This document shows, piece by piece, positions 24,459-32,737 of a DNA stretch of 64,000 bases. The notes beneath the pieces are model-generated. The model worked only from the letters and a program-made list of their open reading frames with translations, was not told where the DNA came from and did no database searches. Position numbers and translations under genes: made by a program. Numbering within the stretch: position 1 is the stretch's first letter; every line of letters starts with the position of its first letter. The DNA lies in assembly GCA_958295835.1 (NCBI GenBank), contig OY282378.1:5481694-5545693 (forward strand). The letters are read 5' to 3'. The DNA is from an uncultured Gammaproteobacteria bacterium (GTDB lineage Bacteria; Pseudomonadota; Gammaproteobacteria; HK1).

Positions 24459-27224
24459 TCAGCCCTTCGGTTTCTTCGCTTCGTCCCCGGCGTCCTGCTC
24501 CCGGGTCCGAGCCTGAGCGTCGGTCTCGGCGGAACGGCGGATACTGTCGAGATCGCGCGCCTCGCGCACCAGCCCCCCCATCCTCGCGAGGCTGCCCCCT
24601 TCCATGCCGATGTCACCGAGCAGGGAGTCGATGAGCGGAGCCTGGACGCGGTAGCGGAGCGCGGAGTCGATGACCTCGTCGGTCATGTTGCGGCCCGTGC
24701 CCCCGGCGTTTCCGAGGCCATCGACGTGAAGAATGTTGATCCCGTCGATCTTCTCCATCGGGCGAACGCTCTCGCGCACGATCCCCTCGACCTTGTCCAG
24801 CAGGTTGCGCCTGAAGACCGAGAGGCGCGCTTCGTCAGTCAGCACGTTCTCCGCCTCGTTGAGGAGGCGTTGCGCCTCCGCCTCCACCGCGGCCCGGATG
24901 CGATCGACCTCGACCACGATGCGCTGCTCCTCGGCGTCCTTCTGCGCGAGCATCAGCTCGACATCGCGCCGGCGGTTGGCGATCTCGGCGTCGCGCGCGG
25001 TCTCGACCTGCTCCTCCGCGCGCACCGCCTTCGCCCGCGCCGTCTCGGATTCGATCCGGACTTCGGAGCGCTCCTTCGACTTTTCCAACAAGGCGATCGC
25101 CTTGTCGACCTCGCTCAGCTCGACCGCCTTGTCACGCTCGATCTCCAGGCGGCGCAGATCCCTGTCCCGGTTCACGCGGGCCTCGTCGAGCCCGCGGTCG
25201 GACGCGATCCGGGCACGCTCGATCTCCTCGTCCGCGGCGATCTCGGCTTCCTCCAGCGCCTGGCGCCTGCCGACCTCGAGCTGCTCGAGCGCGCGTCGGT
25301 GCTCCAGCCGTGCCTCGTCGAGCGTCTTGTCGCGCGAGACCGCCGTCGTCTCGACCTCGCGCTCGGTCTCGATGTCGGCCTGGCGGAGGCGTTGCTCGGC
25401 CGCGGCGCGTTCGACCCGCTTCGCGGCCACCGCGATGTCGCGATCCTGCTCCGCGATCTCGACCGTCCGGCGTTGCGCGACCTCCAGCACCTCGCGATCC
25501 CTCGCGGTCGCGATCCGCTGCTCGTCCACCGCGAACTCCTGAACAATGCGCGCGGCCTCGACCGCCTCGCGCGCCGCGATCTCCGCCTCCTCGAGGGCAC
25601 GGTCCCGGGCGATCTCCAACGCCCGCGTGGCCTCCTCGCTCGCCACCCGCTCCGCCGCGACCGCCTTCTCCCGCGCGATCCCTGCCGCCTCGATGGCGCG
25701 TTCGGCTTCAATGCTGGCCTGTTCAAGCGTACGGTGGCGCTCGATCTCGAACCCGCGGGTCTCGCGTTCGGACTCGATGCGCTCCACCGCGATCTTCTTC
25801 TCCTGCACGATCCGCGCGGCCTCGACCGCCTCGCGTGCCGCGATCTCCGCCTCCTCCAGCGACTTGCCGCGCTCGATCTCCAGGCTACGGGTCTCGCGCT
25901 CCGAGGCGATCCGCTCCGCGCTGACCGTCTTCTCCTGCGCGATGCGCGCCCGCTCGGTGGCCTCCGCGGCGCCGATCTCCGCCTCCTCCAGAGCGCGGGT
26001 GCGCTCGATCTCGCGGCGGCGGGTGGCCTCCTCCTGCTCGATGCGCAGCTCGGTCAGCGCCCGCTCCTGGGCGATGCGGGCCTGCTCGGTCTCGCGCTGC
26101 GCCGCGATCTCCGCCTCCTCCACTGCGCGCTTGCGCTCGATCTCCAGCCTCTGGGTCTCCTCCTCCGAGGCGATCCGCGTCTCGGCGACCGCGCGCTCCT
26201 GCGCGATCCGCGTCTTCTCGATCTCCTCGCGGGCGCCGATCTCCGCCGCCTCGATCGCGCGGGTGCGGTCGATGTCGCGCTGCCGGGTGGTCTGCCCGGC
26301 CGCGATGCGGGCCGCGTCGAGGGCCTCCTCGTTGGCGATCCGCGCCTTCTCGGTCTCCTCGCGGGCGAGGATCTCGGCCTGCTCGGCCTCGGTCTCGCGT
26401 TGCGCGCGCTCGCGGGCGAGGTCGGCGCGTTGCGCCGCGCGCCGGACCTCGATGTCGCGCTCCTGATCCAGCCGCGCCGTCTCGCTCTCGCGCTCGATCT
26501 CCAGGGTCTGCTTCTCCGCCTCCAGGTTGCGGGCGCGGATCCGCACCATCGCGTCCTGCTCGATGTCGTTGCGCGTCTTGCGCCGCGTCTCGATCTCCTC
26601 GATGAGCCGTGTCAGGCCCTCCGCGTCGAAGCGGTTGGAGGGGTTGAAGTATTCGAGGTCGGTCTGGTCGAGCTCGGTGATCGCCACCGATTCGAGCTCC
26701 AGGCCGTTCATCGCCAGCGCCTCGGAGGCGTCGGCCTTCACCTTGACGACGTAGTCGCCGCGCCGCTCGTGCATCTCTTCGAGGGTCATCTCGGCCCCGA
26801 CCGAGCGTAGCGCCCCGATGAACTTGCCCGAGAGCAGCTCGTGGAGCCGGACCTGCTCCATCGTGCGCCGGCCCAGCGTCGCCGCCGCGTTCGAGACCGC
26901 TTCGCGGGTCGGGGCGACGCGCACGTAGAACTCCGCCACCATGTCCACGCGCATCCGGTCCTTGGTGATGAGCGCGTTCTCCTTGTCGCGGACCACTTCG
27001 AGTTGCACGACGTTCATGTTGACCGGGGTGGTCTCGTGGATGATCGGCAGCACGAAGGCGCCGCCGTTGATCACCACCTTCTCCCCGCCCAGACCCGTGC
27101 GCACGAACGAGACCTCCTTGGTGGAGCGGCGGTAGAGCCAGTTCACGAGGTACACGACGATCGCGATCACGATGACCGCGACGATGAGCCACAGGACGAT
27201 GGCGCCTATCACCGAGCCGGACAT
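24459..27224 (-). CDS. Flotillin-like SPFH protein with an enlarged coiled coil
   Basis: A 921-residue membrane protein; bacterial flotillins are usually about 500-700. Residues 6-30 form one transmembrane helix (LWLIVAVIVIAIVVYLV). The SPFH domain follows, with VLPIIHETTPVNMNVVQLEV, RVDMVAEFYVRV, LLSGKFIGALRSVGAEMTLEEMHERR and AITELDQTDLEYFNPSNRFDAEGL, the last being typical of flotillin/YqiK. Residues about 205-745 are one long charged coiled coil containing seven tandem 44-residue repeats (281-588). A C-terminal region rich in Gly (DGINILHVDGLGNAGGTG) matches the oligomerisation end. It probably builds membrane microdomain assemblies. Operon with two SRPBCC genes downstream. Confidence 0.92.
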   Translation of the reverse strand: MSGSVIGAIVLWLIVAVIVIAIVVYLVNWLYRRSTKEVSFVRTGLGGEKVVINGGAFVLPIIHETTPVNMNVVQLEVVRDKENALITKDRMRVDMVAEFYVRVAPTREAVSNAAATLGRRTMEQVRLHELLSGKFIGALRSVGAEMTLEEMHERRGDYVVKVKADASEALAMNGLELESVAITELDQTDLEYFNPSNRFDAEGLTRLIEEIETRRKTRNDIEQDAMVRIRARNLEAEKQTLEIERESETARLDQERDIEVRRAAQRADLARERAQRETEAEQAEILAREETEKARIANEEALDAARIAAGQTTRQRDIDRTRAIEAAEIGAREEIEKTRIAQERAVAETRIASEEETQRLEIERKRAVEEAEIAAQRETEQARIAQERALTELRIEQEEATRRREIERTRALEEAEIGAAEATERARIAQEKTVSAERIASERETRSLEIERGKSLEEAEIAAREAVEAARIVQEKKIAVERIESERETRGFEIERHRTLEQASIEAERAIEAAGIAREKAVAAERVASEEATRALEIARDRALEEAEIAAREAVEAARIVQEFAVDEQRIATARDREVLEVAQRRTVEIAEQDRDIAVAAKRVERAAAEQRLRQADIETEREVETTAVSRDKTLDEARLEHRRALEQLEVGRRQALEEAEIAADEEIERARIASDRGLDEARVNRDRDLRRLEIERDKAVELSEVDKAIALLEKSKERSEVRIESETARAKAVRAEEQVETARDAEIANRRRDVELMLAQKDAEEQRIVVEVDRIRAAVEAEAQRLLNEAENVLTDEARLSVFRRNLLDKVEGIVRESVRPMEKIDGINILHVDGLGNAGGTGRNMTDEVIDSALRYRVQAPLIDSLLGDIGMEGGSLARMGGLVREARDLDSIRRSAETDAQARTREQDAGDEAKKPKG
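25461..26384 (-). repeat. Seven 132-bp (44-residue) coding repeats in the flotillin-like gene
   Basis: Each unit is four hendecads, with the consensus EEAEIAAREAV / EAARIVQEKKI / AVERIESERET / RGFEIERHRTL. Seven units run without gaps from residue 281 to 588. The 11-residue periodicity predicts a nearly straight or right-handed coiled coil rather than a heptad one. Confidence 0.9.
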
Positions 27225-27249
27225 GATGACTGTCTCCCCTGTATCGATT

Positions 27250-28092
27250 TCACGATCGCGTCTTTCGCACGATCTGCTTGAACCGCCGGGTCTGCTCCGT
27301 CAACGCGGCCTCGACCGGCAGGCGTTCCATCGAGGACGCCCCGTAGAAACCGTGACAGTGGCGGGTGTTGTCCATCACGTACTGCGCATCCTCGGGCCGG
27401 GCCACCGGTCCACCGTGCACGAGGACGAGGACGTCCGGGTTGACGCGCAGCGCAGCCTGCGCCCATGCATCGACCCGGGCGGGGCATTCCTCGAGCGCCA
27501 GCGCGGTCTCCGCCCCGATGGAGCCGCCGGTGGTGAGCCCCATGTGGCAGACCACGATGTCCGCGCCGGCCTTCGCCATCGCCGCCGCGTCGTCCTCCGA
27601 GAAGACGTACGGGGTGGTGAGCATGTCCTTCGCGTGGGCGCGCGCGATCATGTCGACCTCCAGGCGGTAGGACATGCCGGTCTCTTCGAGGTTGGCCCGG
27701 AACGTTCCGTCGATCAGCCCGACGGTGGGAAAATTCTGCACCCCGGAGAAGCCCGTCGCCTTCAGCTCGTCGAGGAACCGATCGAAGATGCAGAAGGGGT
27801 CGGTGCCGTTCACCCCCGCGAGCACCGGAGTGCGGGCCACCACCGGCAGCACCTCGCTCGCCATCTCCATCACGATCCGGTTCGCGTTGCCATACGCCAT
27901 CAGGCCCGCGAGCGAGCCACGTCCCGCCATGCGGTAGCGCCCCGAGTTGTAGATGACGATGAGGTCGATTCCGCCGGCCTCCTCGCACTTGGCGGAGAGC
28001 CCGGTGCCGGCTCCGCCGCCGACGATCGGCTCGCCGCGGGCGATCATCTCCCGGAATCTTTCCAGCAGCACGCTTCGCTCGATGCGCGGCAT
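27250..28092 (-). CDS. Phosphoenolpyruvate hydrolase family TIM-barrel protein
   Basis: A 280-residue protein of the PEP-hydrolase-like family (PF09370 type). Text: RGEPIVGGGAGTGLSAKCEEAGGIDLIVIYNSGRYRMAGRGS at the start, NGTDPFCIFDRFLDELK, GVQNFPTVGLIDG, AGADIVVCHMGLTTGGSIG, and LVLVHGGPVARPEDA. The actual reaction of this family is poorly known. GGGAGG precedes ATG 28092 closely. It diverges from the uxaA-like operon. Confidence 0.88.
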   Translation of the reverse strand: MPRIERSVLLERFREMIARGEPIVGGGAGTGLSAKCEEAGGIDLIVIYNSGRYRMAGRGSLAGLMAYGNANRIVMEMASEVLPVVARTPVLAGVNGTDPFCIFDRFLDELKATGFSGVQNFPTVGLIDGTFRANLEETGMSYRLEVDMIARAHAKDMLTTPYVFSEDDAAAMAKAGADIVVCHMGLTTGGSIGAETALALEECPARVDAWAQAALRVNPDVLVLVHGGPVARPEDAQYVMDNTRHCHGFYGASSMERLPVEAALTEQTRRFKQIVRKTRS

Positions 28093-28282
28093 TGCGCCTA
28101 CCTCCCGCTGCGGGCGCTGGGGGCTGGGGGCGTACCCGTCACGGCTTCACGCTCCGGCCGCCGGGAAAGGATACCCGTCCGCCCACCGCGATGGTACGTG
28201 CACGCCTTGCCGGCAGTAGTTTCCGCCAACTCTCCGAAATACGGCTCCCCATCTCGATTTCGCGGATACTTCGGTGGTACGA

Positions 28283-28311
28283 GCGTCAAGAGGCGGAAAC
28301 GGCGCTATAGT
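28283..28311 (+). promoter_or_regulatory. Candidate promoter of the uxaA-like operon
   Basis: TATAGT (28306-28311) is a good -10 box, preceded after 17 bp by GCGTCA (28283-28288), a weak -35. It lies 46 bp before the small subunit ATG. Confidence 0.45.
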
Positions 28312-28356
28312 GCGCACCCGGTACGGAAACACGCGCATCAGGCACGGAGGAACCCG

Positions 28357-28638
28357 ATGATCGATTTCGTGGTGCACGACGAGGGGGACAGCGTCGGGGT
28401 CGTCGTCGTCGAGGGGGTCAGGGCGGGTGCGGAGCTCACCGGCTGGATCATGGACCAGGATCGGGAGATCGCCTTCAGGGCGGCGAGCGACATCCCCATC
28501 GGCCACAAGCTCGCGATCAGGCCGATGCGCACCGGCGACACGGTGATCAAGTACGGCGTCGACATCGGCCGGGTGGTGGCGGACATCGCGCTGGGCGAGC
28601 ACGCGCACGTGCACAACATCAAGACCAAGCGCTGGTAG
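28357..28638 (+). CDS. UxaA-family hydrolase, small (SAF-domain) subunit
   Basis: A 93-residue SAF domain as in SuyA, the small subunit of (2R)-sulfolactate sulfo-lyase, and in the N-terminus of altronate dehydratase. Visible: ASDIPIGHKLAIRPMRTGDTVIKYGVDIGRVVADIALGEHAHVHNIKT, with the metal-binding HxHxHN near the end. ATG 28357 is preceded by GGAGG. It is followed 11 bp later by the large subunit. Confidence 0.9.
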   Translation: MIDFVVHDEGDSVGVVVVEGVRAGAELTGWIMDQDREIAFRAASDIPIGHKLAIRPMRTGDTVIKYGVDIGRVVADIALGEHAHVHNIKTKRW

Positions 28639-28649
28639 GAGGCGACTTC

Positions 28650-29825
28650 ATGGCAATGGATCTGGCAAGCACGACGTTCCGGGGCTACCGCCGGGAGAAC
28701 GGCCGGGCAGGGGTGCGCAACCACGTGATCGTCCTGCCCGTCGACGATCTCTCGAACGCGGCCTGCGAGGCGGTGGCGAACAACATCAAGGGAGCGATGG
28801 CGATCCCCCATCCCTACGGCCGGTTGCAGTTCGGGGCGGATCTCGACCTGCACTTCCGCACCCTCATCGGCACCGGTGCGAACCCCAACGTCGCCGCGGT
28901 GGTGGTGATCGGGATCGAGGACGGCTGGACGCAGCGGGTGGTGGAAGGCATCGCCGAGACCGGCAAGCCGGTCACCGGCTACGGGATCGAGCTGCACGGC
29001 GACCACGAGACCATCCTGCGGGCCTCGAAGACCGCTCGGGAGTACGTGCAGTGGGCGTCGGAGCTCGTCCGCGAAGAGGCGCCGCTCGCGGACCTGTGGG
29101 TATCCACCAAATGCGGGGAGTCGGACACGACCTCGGGCTGCGGGGCCAATCCCACCGTCGGCGACGCGTTCGACAAGCTCTACCGGCACGGCACCACGCT
29201 GGTCTTCGGCGAGACCACGGAGATCACCGGCGGCGAGCACCTGGTCGCGGAGCGATGCCGCACCCCCGAGATCCGCGAACGGTTCATGTACATGTTCGAC
29301 CGCTACCAGGAACTCGTCGAGCGGCACAAGACCAGCGACCTGTCCGAGTCCCAGCCCACCAAGGGCAACATCGCGGGCGGGCTCACCACCATCGAGGAGA
29401 AGGCGCTCGGCAACATCCAGAAGATCGGCCGCGAGTGCATGATCGACGGCGTGCTCGACAAGGCGGAGACGCCGGACGGTTCGGGGCTGTGGTTCATGGA
29501 CTCGTCCTCGGCCGCGGCGGAGATGGTGACTCTGTGCGCCGCGGCGGGCTTCGTCGTGCACTTCTTCCCCACCGGCCAGGGCAACATCATCGGCAACCCC
29601 ATCCTGCCCAACATCAAGATCTGCGCGAATCCGCGCACGGTGCGCACCATGAGCGAGCACGTGGACGTCGATGTCTCCGGCCTGCTGCGCAGGGAGATGA
29701 CCCCCGACGAGGCCGGCGACGCGCTGCTCGACATGATGCTGCGCACCGCGAACGGACGGCTCACCGCGGCCGAGGCGCTCGGCCACCGCGAGTTCGTGCT
29801 CACGAGGCTCTACGAGAGCGCCTGA
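28650..29825 (+). CDS. UxaA-family hydrolase, large subunit (SuyB-like)
   Basis: A 391-residue partner of the SAF subunit, forming an altronate dehydratase-like or sulfolactate sulfo-lyase-like enzyme that removes water or sulfite from a hydroxy acid. FRGYRRENGRAGVRNHVIVLP starts it. STKCGESDTTSGCGANPTVGDAFDKLY and TGQGNIIGNPILPNIKICANP are the catalytic regions of the family. Full length compared with SuyB. Which acid is used cannot be read; the isochorismatase and amidase downstream suggest a pathway for a nitrogen-containing acid (inference). Confidence 0.88.
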   Translation: MAMDLASTTFRGYRRENGRAGVRNHVIVLPVDDLSNAACEAVANNIKGAMAIPHPYGRLQFGADLDLHFRTLIGTGANPNVAAVVVIGIEDGWTQRVVEGIAETGKPVTGYGIELHGDHETILRASKTAREYVQWASELVREEAPLADLWVSTKCGESDTTSGCGANPTVGDAFDKLYRHGTTLVFGETTEITGGEHLVAERCRTPEIRERFMYMFDRYQELVERHKTSDLSESQPTKGNIAGGLTTIEEKALGNIQKIGRECMIDGVLDKAETPDGSGLWFMDSSSAAAEMVTLCAAAGFVVHFFPTGQGNIIGNPILPNIKICANPRTVRTMSEHVDVDVSGLLRREMTPDEAGDALLDMMLRTANGRLTAAEALGHREFVLTRLYESA

Positions 29826-29917
29826 GCGTCGCGGACCGGCAGCGATTGCGGCTCACCGGGTGCGGGGCGCCCGGAGGGCCGGCGGATCCCCACAACTGCT
29901 CTCGAGGAGACGATCCG

Positions 29918-30613
29918 ATGGCAATCACCTCACCCGAGGTCAGGGCGGCCCTGGAGACCATCTTCGCGGCGGACTCCGAGTTCTACCGGGACCGCGGCTT
30001 CCAGCGCCGCGTCGGCTACGGCACCCGCCCCGCCCTGCTGGTCATCGACATGGCCAACGCCTGGACCCGGCCGGGCTACGCCTTCACCTGCGACGGCATG
30101 GACACGATCATCCCCGCCACCCGATCCCTGCTGGCGGCGGCGCGCGAGAAGCGCATCCCCGTGGTCTTCACCACCACCGCCTACCAGGACCCCACCGGAC
30201 CTCGTTCCGACACCGGGCTGTGGCATCTGAAGATCCCCACGGAGACCCTGCTGGAAGGCTCGGAGGCGGCCAGCATCGACGACCGCCTGGCCCCGCAGCC
30301 GGGCGAGCAGGTCATCGTCAAGAAGCGGGCCAGCGCCTTCCACGGCACCTACCTGGCCGGATACCTGCGTTCGCAGCGGGTGGACACGGTCATCATCACC
30401 GGAGTGACCATGGCCGGGTGCGTGCGCCACTCCACCGAGGACGCCATCGCCGACGGGTTCCGGCCCATCGTGGTGCGCGAGGCGGTGGGCGACCGGGTGC
30501 CCGGCGTGGTGGAGTGGAACCTGTTCGACATCGACGCCAAGTTCGGCGACGTGGAGCCGCTGGAGAACGTGCTCGCATACCTGAACGCGTTGCCGGCGCT
30601 CGCCAACGACTGA
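29918..30613 (+). CDS. Isochorismatase-like amidohydrolase (N-carbamoylsarcosine amidase type)
   Basis: A 231-residue cysteine hydrolase. The triad Asp (LLVIDMANAWTRPG), Lys (VIVKKRASAFHGT) and Cys (GVTMAGCVRHSTEDA) is complete. The N-terminal FYRDRGFQRRVGYGTRPALLVIDM is typical of N-carbamoylsarcosine amidase-like members that free ammonia from an amide or carbamoyl group. GAGGAG precedes ATG 29918. Same strand as the UxaA-like genes, 92 bp downstream, so probably one operon. Confidence 0.88.
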   Translation: MAITSPEVRAALETIFAADSEFYRDRGFQRRVGYGTRPALLVIDMANAWTRPGYAFTCDGMDTIIPATRSLLAAAREKRIPVVFTTTAYQDPTGPRSDTGLWHLKIPTETLLEGSEAASIDDRLAPQPGEQVIVKKRASAFHGTYLAGYLRSQRVDTVIITGVTMAGCVRHSTEDAIADGFRPIVVREAVGDRVPGVVEWNLFDIDAKFGDVEPLENVLAYLNALPALAND

Positions 30614-30684
30614 ACGCCGCGCCCGCGGCTCCGAGCGCGCGCCGGCGCCCGCGATCCTCCTGTTCGAGACACGGGACTTCCACC

Positions 30685-32046
30685 ATGAACCATGACGATC
30701 GCGGACGTTCCCCCCCGGACGGCGCCGCCCGGCGTTTCGTCGAAGACCCCGGACGCATCAAGACGCTGGTGCGGGAGATGCGCGCGGGCCGGCAATCGTC
30801 GGAAGCCCTGGCCACGGCCTGCCTCGAACGCATCGCCGAGGTCGAGGAAGACGTGCAGGCGTGGCGCGTGGTGGACTCGGCCCGGGCCCTGGAAGACGCC
30901 CGGGCCCTGGACCGGGAAGCCGCCGCCGGGCGGATCCGCGGCCCGCTCCACGGACTTCCGGTCGCGATCAAGGACGTCATCGACGTCGAGGGGCTCCCCA
31001 CCCGCTGCAACAGCCGGGCGCTGGAGGATCGCGCGCCGGCCACCGCTGACGCGGAGGTGGTCGCCACCCTGCGCGCGGCCGGTGCGCTGGTGCTCGGCAA
31101 GGCGCATACCACCGAATTCGCCTTCTTCGATCCATCGCCCGCGCGCAACCCCCACCACACCGGCCACACCCCGGGAGGCTCCAGCAGCGGCTCCGCAGCG
31201 GCGGTGGCATCGGGAACCGTGCCGGCCGCGCTGGGAACGCAGACCGTGGCGTCGGTGAACCGGCCTGCCGCCTACTGCGGCATCGCGGCCTTCAAGCCCA
31301 GCACCGGGCTGCTCTCCACGTTCGGGGTCACGCCGCTGGCCCCGATGTTCGACACCGTGGGGTTCTTCGGCTTTCACGTCGCGGACGCGGCTGCCCTGTT
31401 CGAGGCGGTATGCCCGGCCCATGCGGCATCTCGGCGGGCGGGTGTGCGGATCGGCGCGACGGACGAACCGCTCACGGTGGTCGCGCTCGACGATCCGATG
31501 CTTGCGGCGGCGGCGCCTGCCGTGCGCGATGCGCTGGAGTCCGCGGCCGACAAGCTGCGTGGCGCCGGCCACACGGTGCTGGCGCGTGATGCCTGCGTGC
31601 CGTTCGAGACGGTCTGCCACGAGCAGCGACGCTGCATGCTGTACCAGACGGGCCGGGTGCACCGGCCCCTGCTGGATCTGCCCCACGACCGGGTGGGCGG
31701 GAAGCTGCGCGAGGCGGTGGAGACGGGCGCGCGCATCGGCGACGACGAGTACCGGAGCCTGCGCGGATCGCTGGCCGACGCCCGCCATCGGCTGTTCGTA
31801 TCCGTCGCGGACGCCCACGCGGTGCTCTGGCCGGCCGCCCCTGATACCGCGCCGCCGGGCCTCGCGTGGACCGGCGACCCGCGCTACATCGCGCCCTGGA
31901 CCGCGTTCGGCGGGCCGGTGGTGACGGTGAACGCAGGGGCCGACGGGGCCGGACTGCCCATCGGCGCACTGCTCGCCGGAGCACCGGGGACGGACGCGGA
32001 CTTCACGGACGTCGCAAGACGCCTCGCGGCGGCGCTCGAAGCCTGA
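30685..32046 (+). CDS. Amidase-signature family enzyme
   Basis: A 453-residue Ser-cisSer-Lys hydrolase. Catalytic Lys in GLPVAIKDVIDV, cis-Ser region in HTPGGSSSGSAAAVASG, nucleophile Ser in GTQTVASVNRPAAYCGIAAFKPS. In most family members the nucleophile loop reads TGGS; here the two glycines are Val-Ala, which may alter the oxyanion hole. Last gene of the operon; a strong hairpin follows the stop. Substrate unknown. Confidence 0.88.
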   Translation: MNHDDRGRSPPDGAARRFVEDPGRIKTLVREMRAGRQSSEALATACLERIAEVEEDVQAWRVVDSARALEDARALDREAAAGRIRGPLHGLPVAIKDVIDVEGLPTRCNSRALEDRAPATADAEVVATLRAAGALVLGKAHTTEFAFFDPSPARNPHHTGHTPGGSSSGSAAAVASGTVPAALGTQTVASVNRPAAYCGIAAFKPSTGLLSTFGVTPLAPMFDTVGFFGFHVADAAALFEAVCPAHAASRRAGVRIGATDEPLTVVALDDPMLAAAAPAVRDALESAADKLRGAGHTVLARDACVPFETVCHEQRRCMLYQTGRVHRPLLDLPHDRVGGKLREAVETGARIGDDEYRSLRGSLADARHRLFVSVADAHAVLWPAAPDTAPPGLAWTGDPRYIAPWTAFGGPVVTVNAGADGAGLPIGALLAGAPGTDADFTDVARRLAAALEA

Positions 32047-32053
32047 TTCGGGC

Positions 32054-32090
32054 GCGAAGTGCCGGCGTCGATGATACGCAGGCACTTCGC
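32054..32090 (+). terminator. Hairpin after the amidase gene
   Basis: GCGAAGTGCC (32054-32063) pairs perfectly with GGCACTTCGC (32081-32090) over a 17-base loop, 7 bp after the stop. No T run follows, so it may be a Rho-assisted terminator or mRNA-end stabiliser. Confidence 0.5.
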
Positions 32091-32142
32091 CTTGAACGCC
32101 GGTTCAAGGTTCTTTGACAAATCGTGTCCCGCTCGGGGTACT
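32091..32142 (+). promoter_or_regulatory. Inverted repeat and promoter before the leader-peptide gene
   Basis: CTTGAACGCCGGTTCAAG (32091-32108) is a 7-bp perfect inverted repeat with a 4-base loop. A perfect -35 TTGACA (32114-32119) starts 5 bp later, and 17 bp downstream lies GGTACT as a weak -10. The repeat could be an activator or repressor site. Confidence 0.5.
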
Positions 32143-32233
32143 GCGCCGCGCACCAGGTCGCCGTGCGCTGTCGGGCGTATGGGGTTTCCGGACCTGGGGT
32201 GTCCGAACAGAGAGCGATGAGCAAGGAGCAACG

Positions 32234-32464
32234 ATGATCGTCAAGGCACTGACAGCTACCGTGCGAGCCGTTACGGGCAGAACGAATGCGTCGGCACAAG
32301 CCGGCGACGATTTCAACCGGGAGATGACCGATTCCGAGATGTCCCGGATCGTGGGCGGCTACGAGGACCCGCAGGACTACGGCCCCAACGTGGGGAGGGG
32401 CTGGTGGGAGGCCGCCGACCGCGACACTGCACTCAGGATTATCGGCGCCATGAGGAATCGCTGA
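32234..32464 (+). CDS. Small peptide with double-glycine-type leader, possible bacteriocin/RiPP precursor
   Basis: A 76-residue peptide. EMTDSEMSRIVGG has the pattern of double-glycine leaders (acidic and hydrophobic residues spaced before V/I-x-GG), and the following core of about 34 residues is rich in Gly, Trp, Arg and Asp (DYGPNVGRGWWEAADRD). AAGGAG lies 7 bases before ATG 32234 and a TTGACA promoter is upstream. Right after the gene come remnants of an ABC exporter tail of the type found in peptide exporters. No modifying enzyme is nearby. Precursor identity is inference; no cysteines are present, so it is not a lanthipeptide. Confidence 0.6.
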   Translation: MIVKALTATVRAVTGRTNASAQAGDDFNREMTDSEMSRIVGGYEDPQDYGPNVGRGWWEAADRDTALRIIGAMRNR

Positions 32465-32583
32465 GGAACCGGTCCTCGCGACGACACGACTCCTCAGGCA
32501 GCAGCATCCGGCTTTCTCCTTCAGCTCCTGTCCACCTGTCGTCGCATCGCTTTCCGCGGCGCAGACTCCCGGTCCGGATACTC

Positions 32584-32700
32584 TCACCGGCGCCGGACTC
32601 GGACCGCCTGACGGCGGGCGAGGGCGGCGAAGGCGCCGCCCGCGGTCATCAGCTCGTCATACCTCCCGCGCTCGACGATCCTCCCCTCCTCCATCCCATC
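32584..32700 (-). pseudogene. ABC exporter C-terminal tail remnant (copy 1)
   Basis: The minus strand reads MEEGRIVERGRYDELMTAGG then AFAALARRQAV, the last 35 or so residues of an exporter-type ATP-binding domain, with nothing of the rest. The same tail is present at 41120-41200. Stop at 32584. Confidence 0.75.
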
Positions 32701-32737
32701 GAGGTTACCGGCCAAGCCGCCGGGCAGAAATGTCCGG

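Noticed and set aside
24459..27224. Long plus-strand open frames across the flotillin gene (for example 24030-26810)
   Set aside because: Mirror frames of a GC-rich coding repeat; the minus frame has a membrane helix, SPFH domain and correct start, the plus frames have no recognisable domain.
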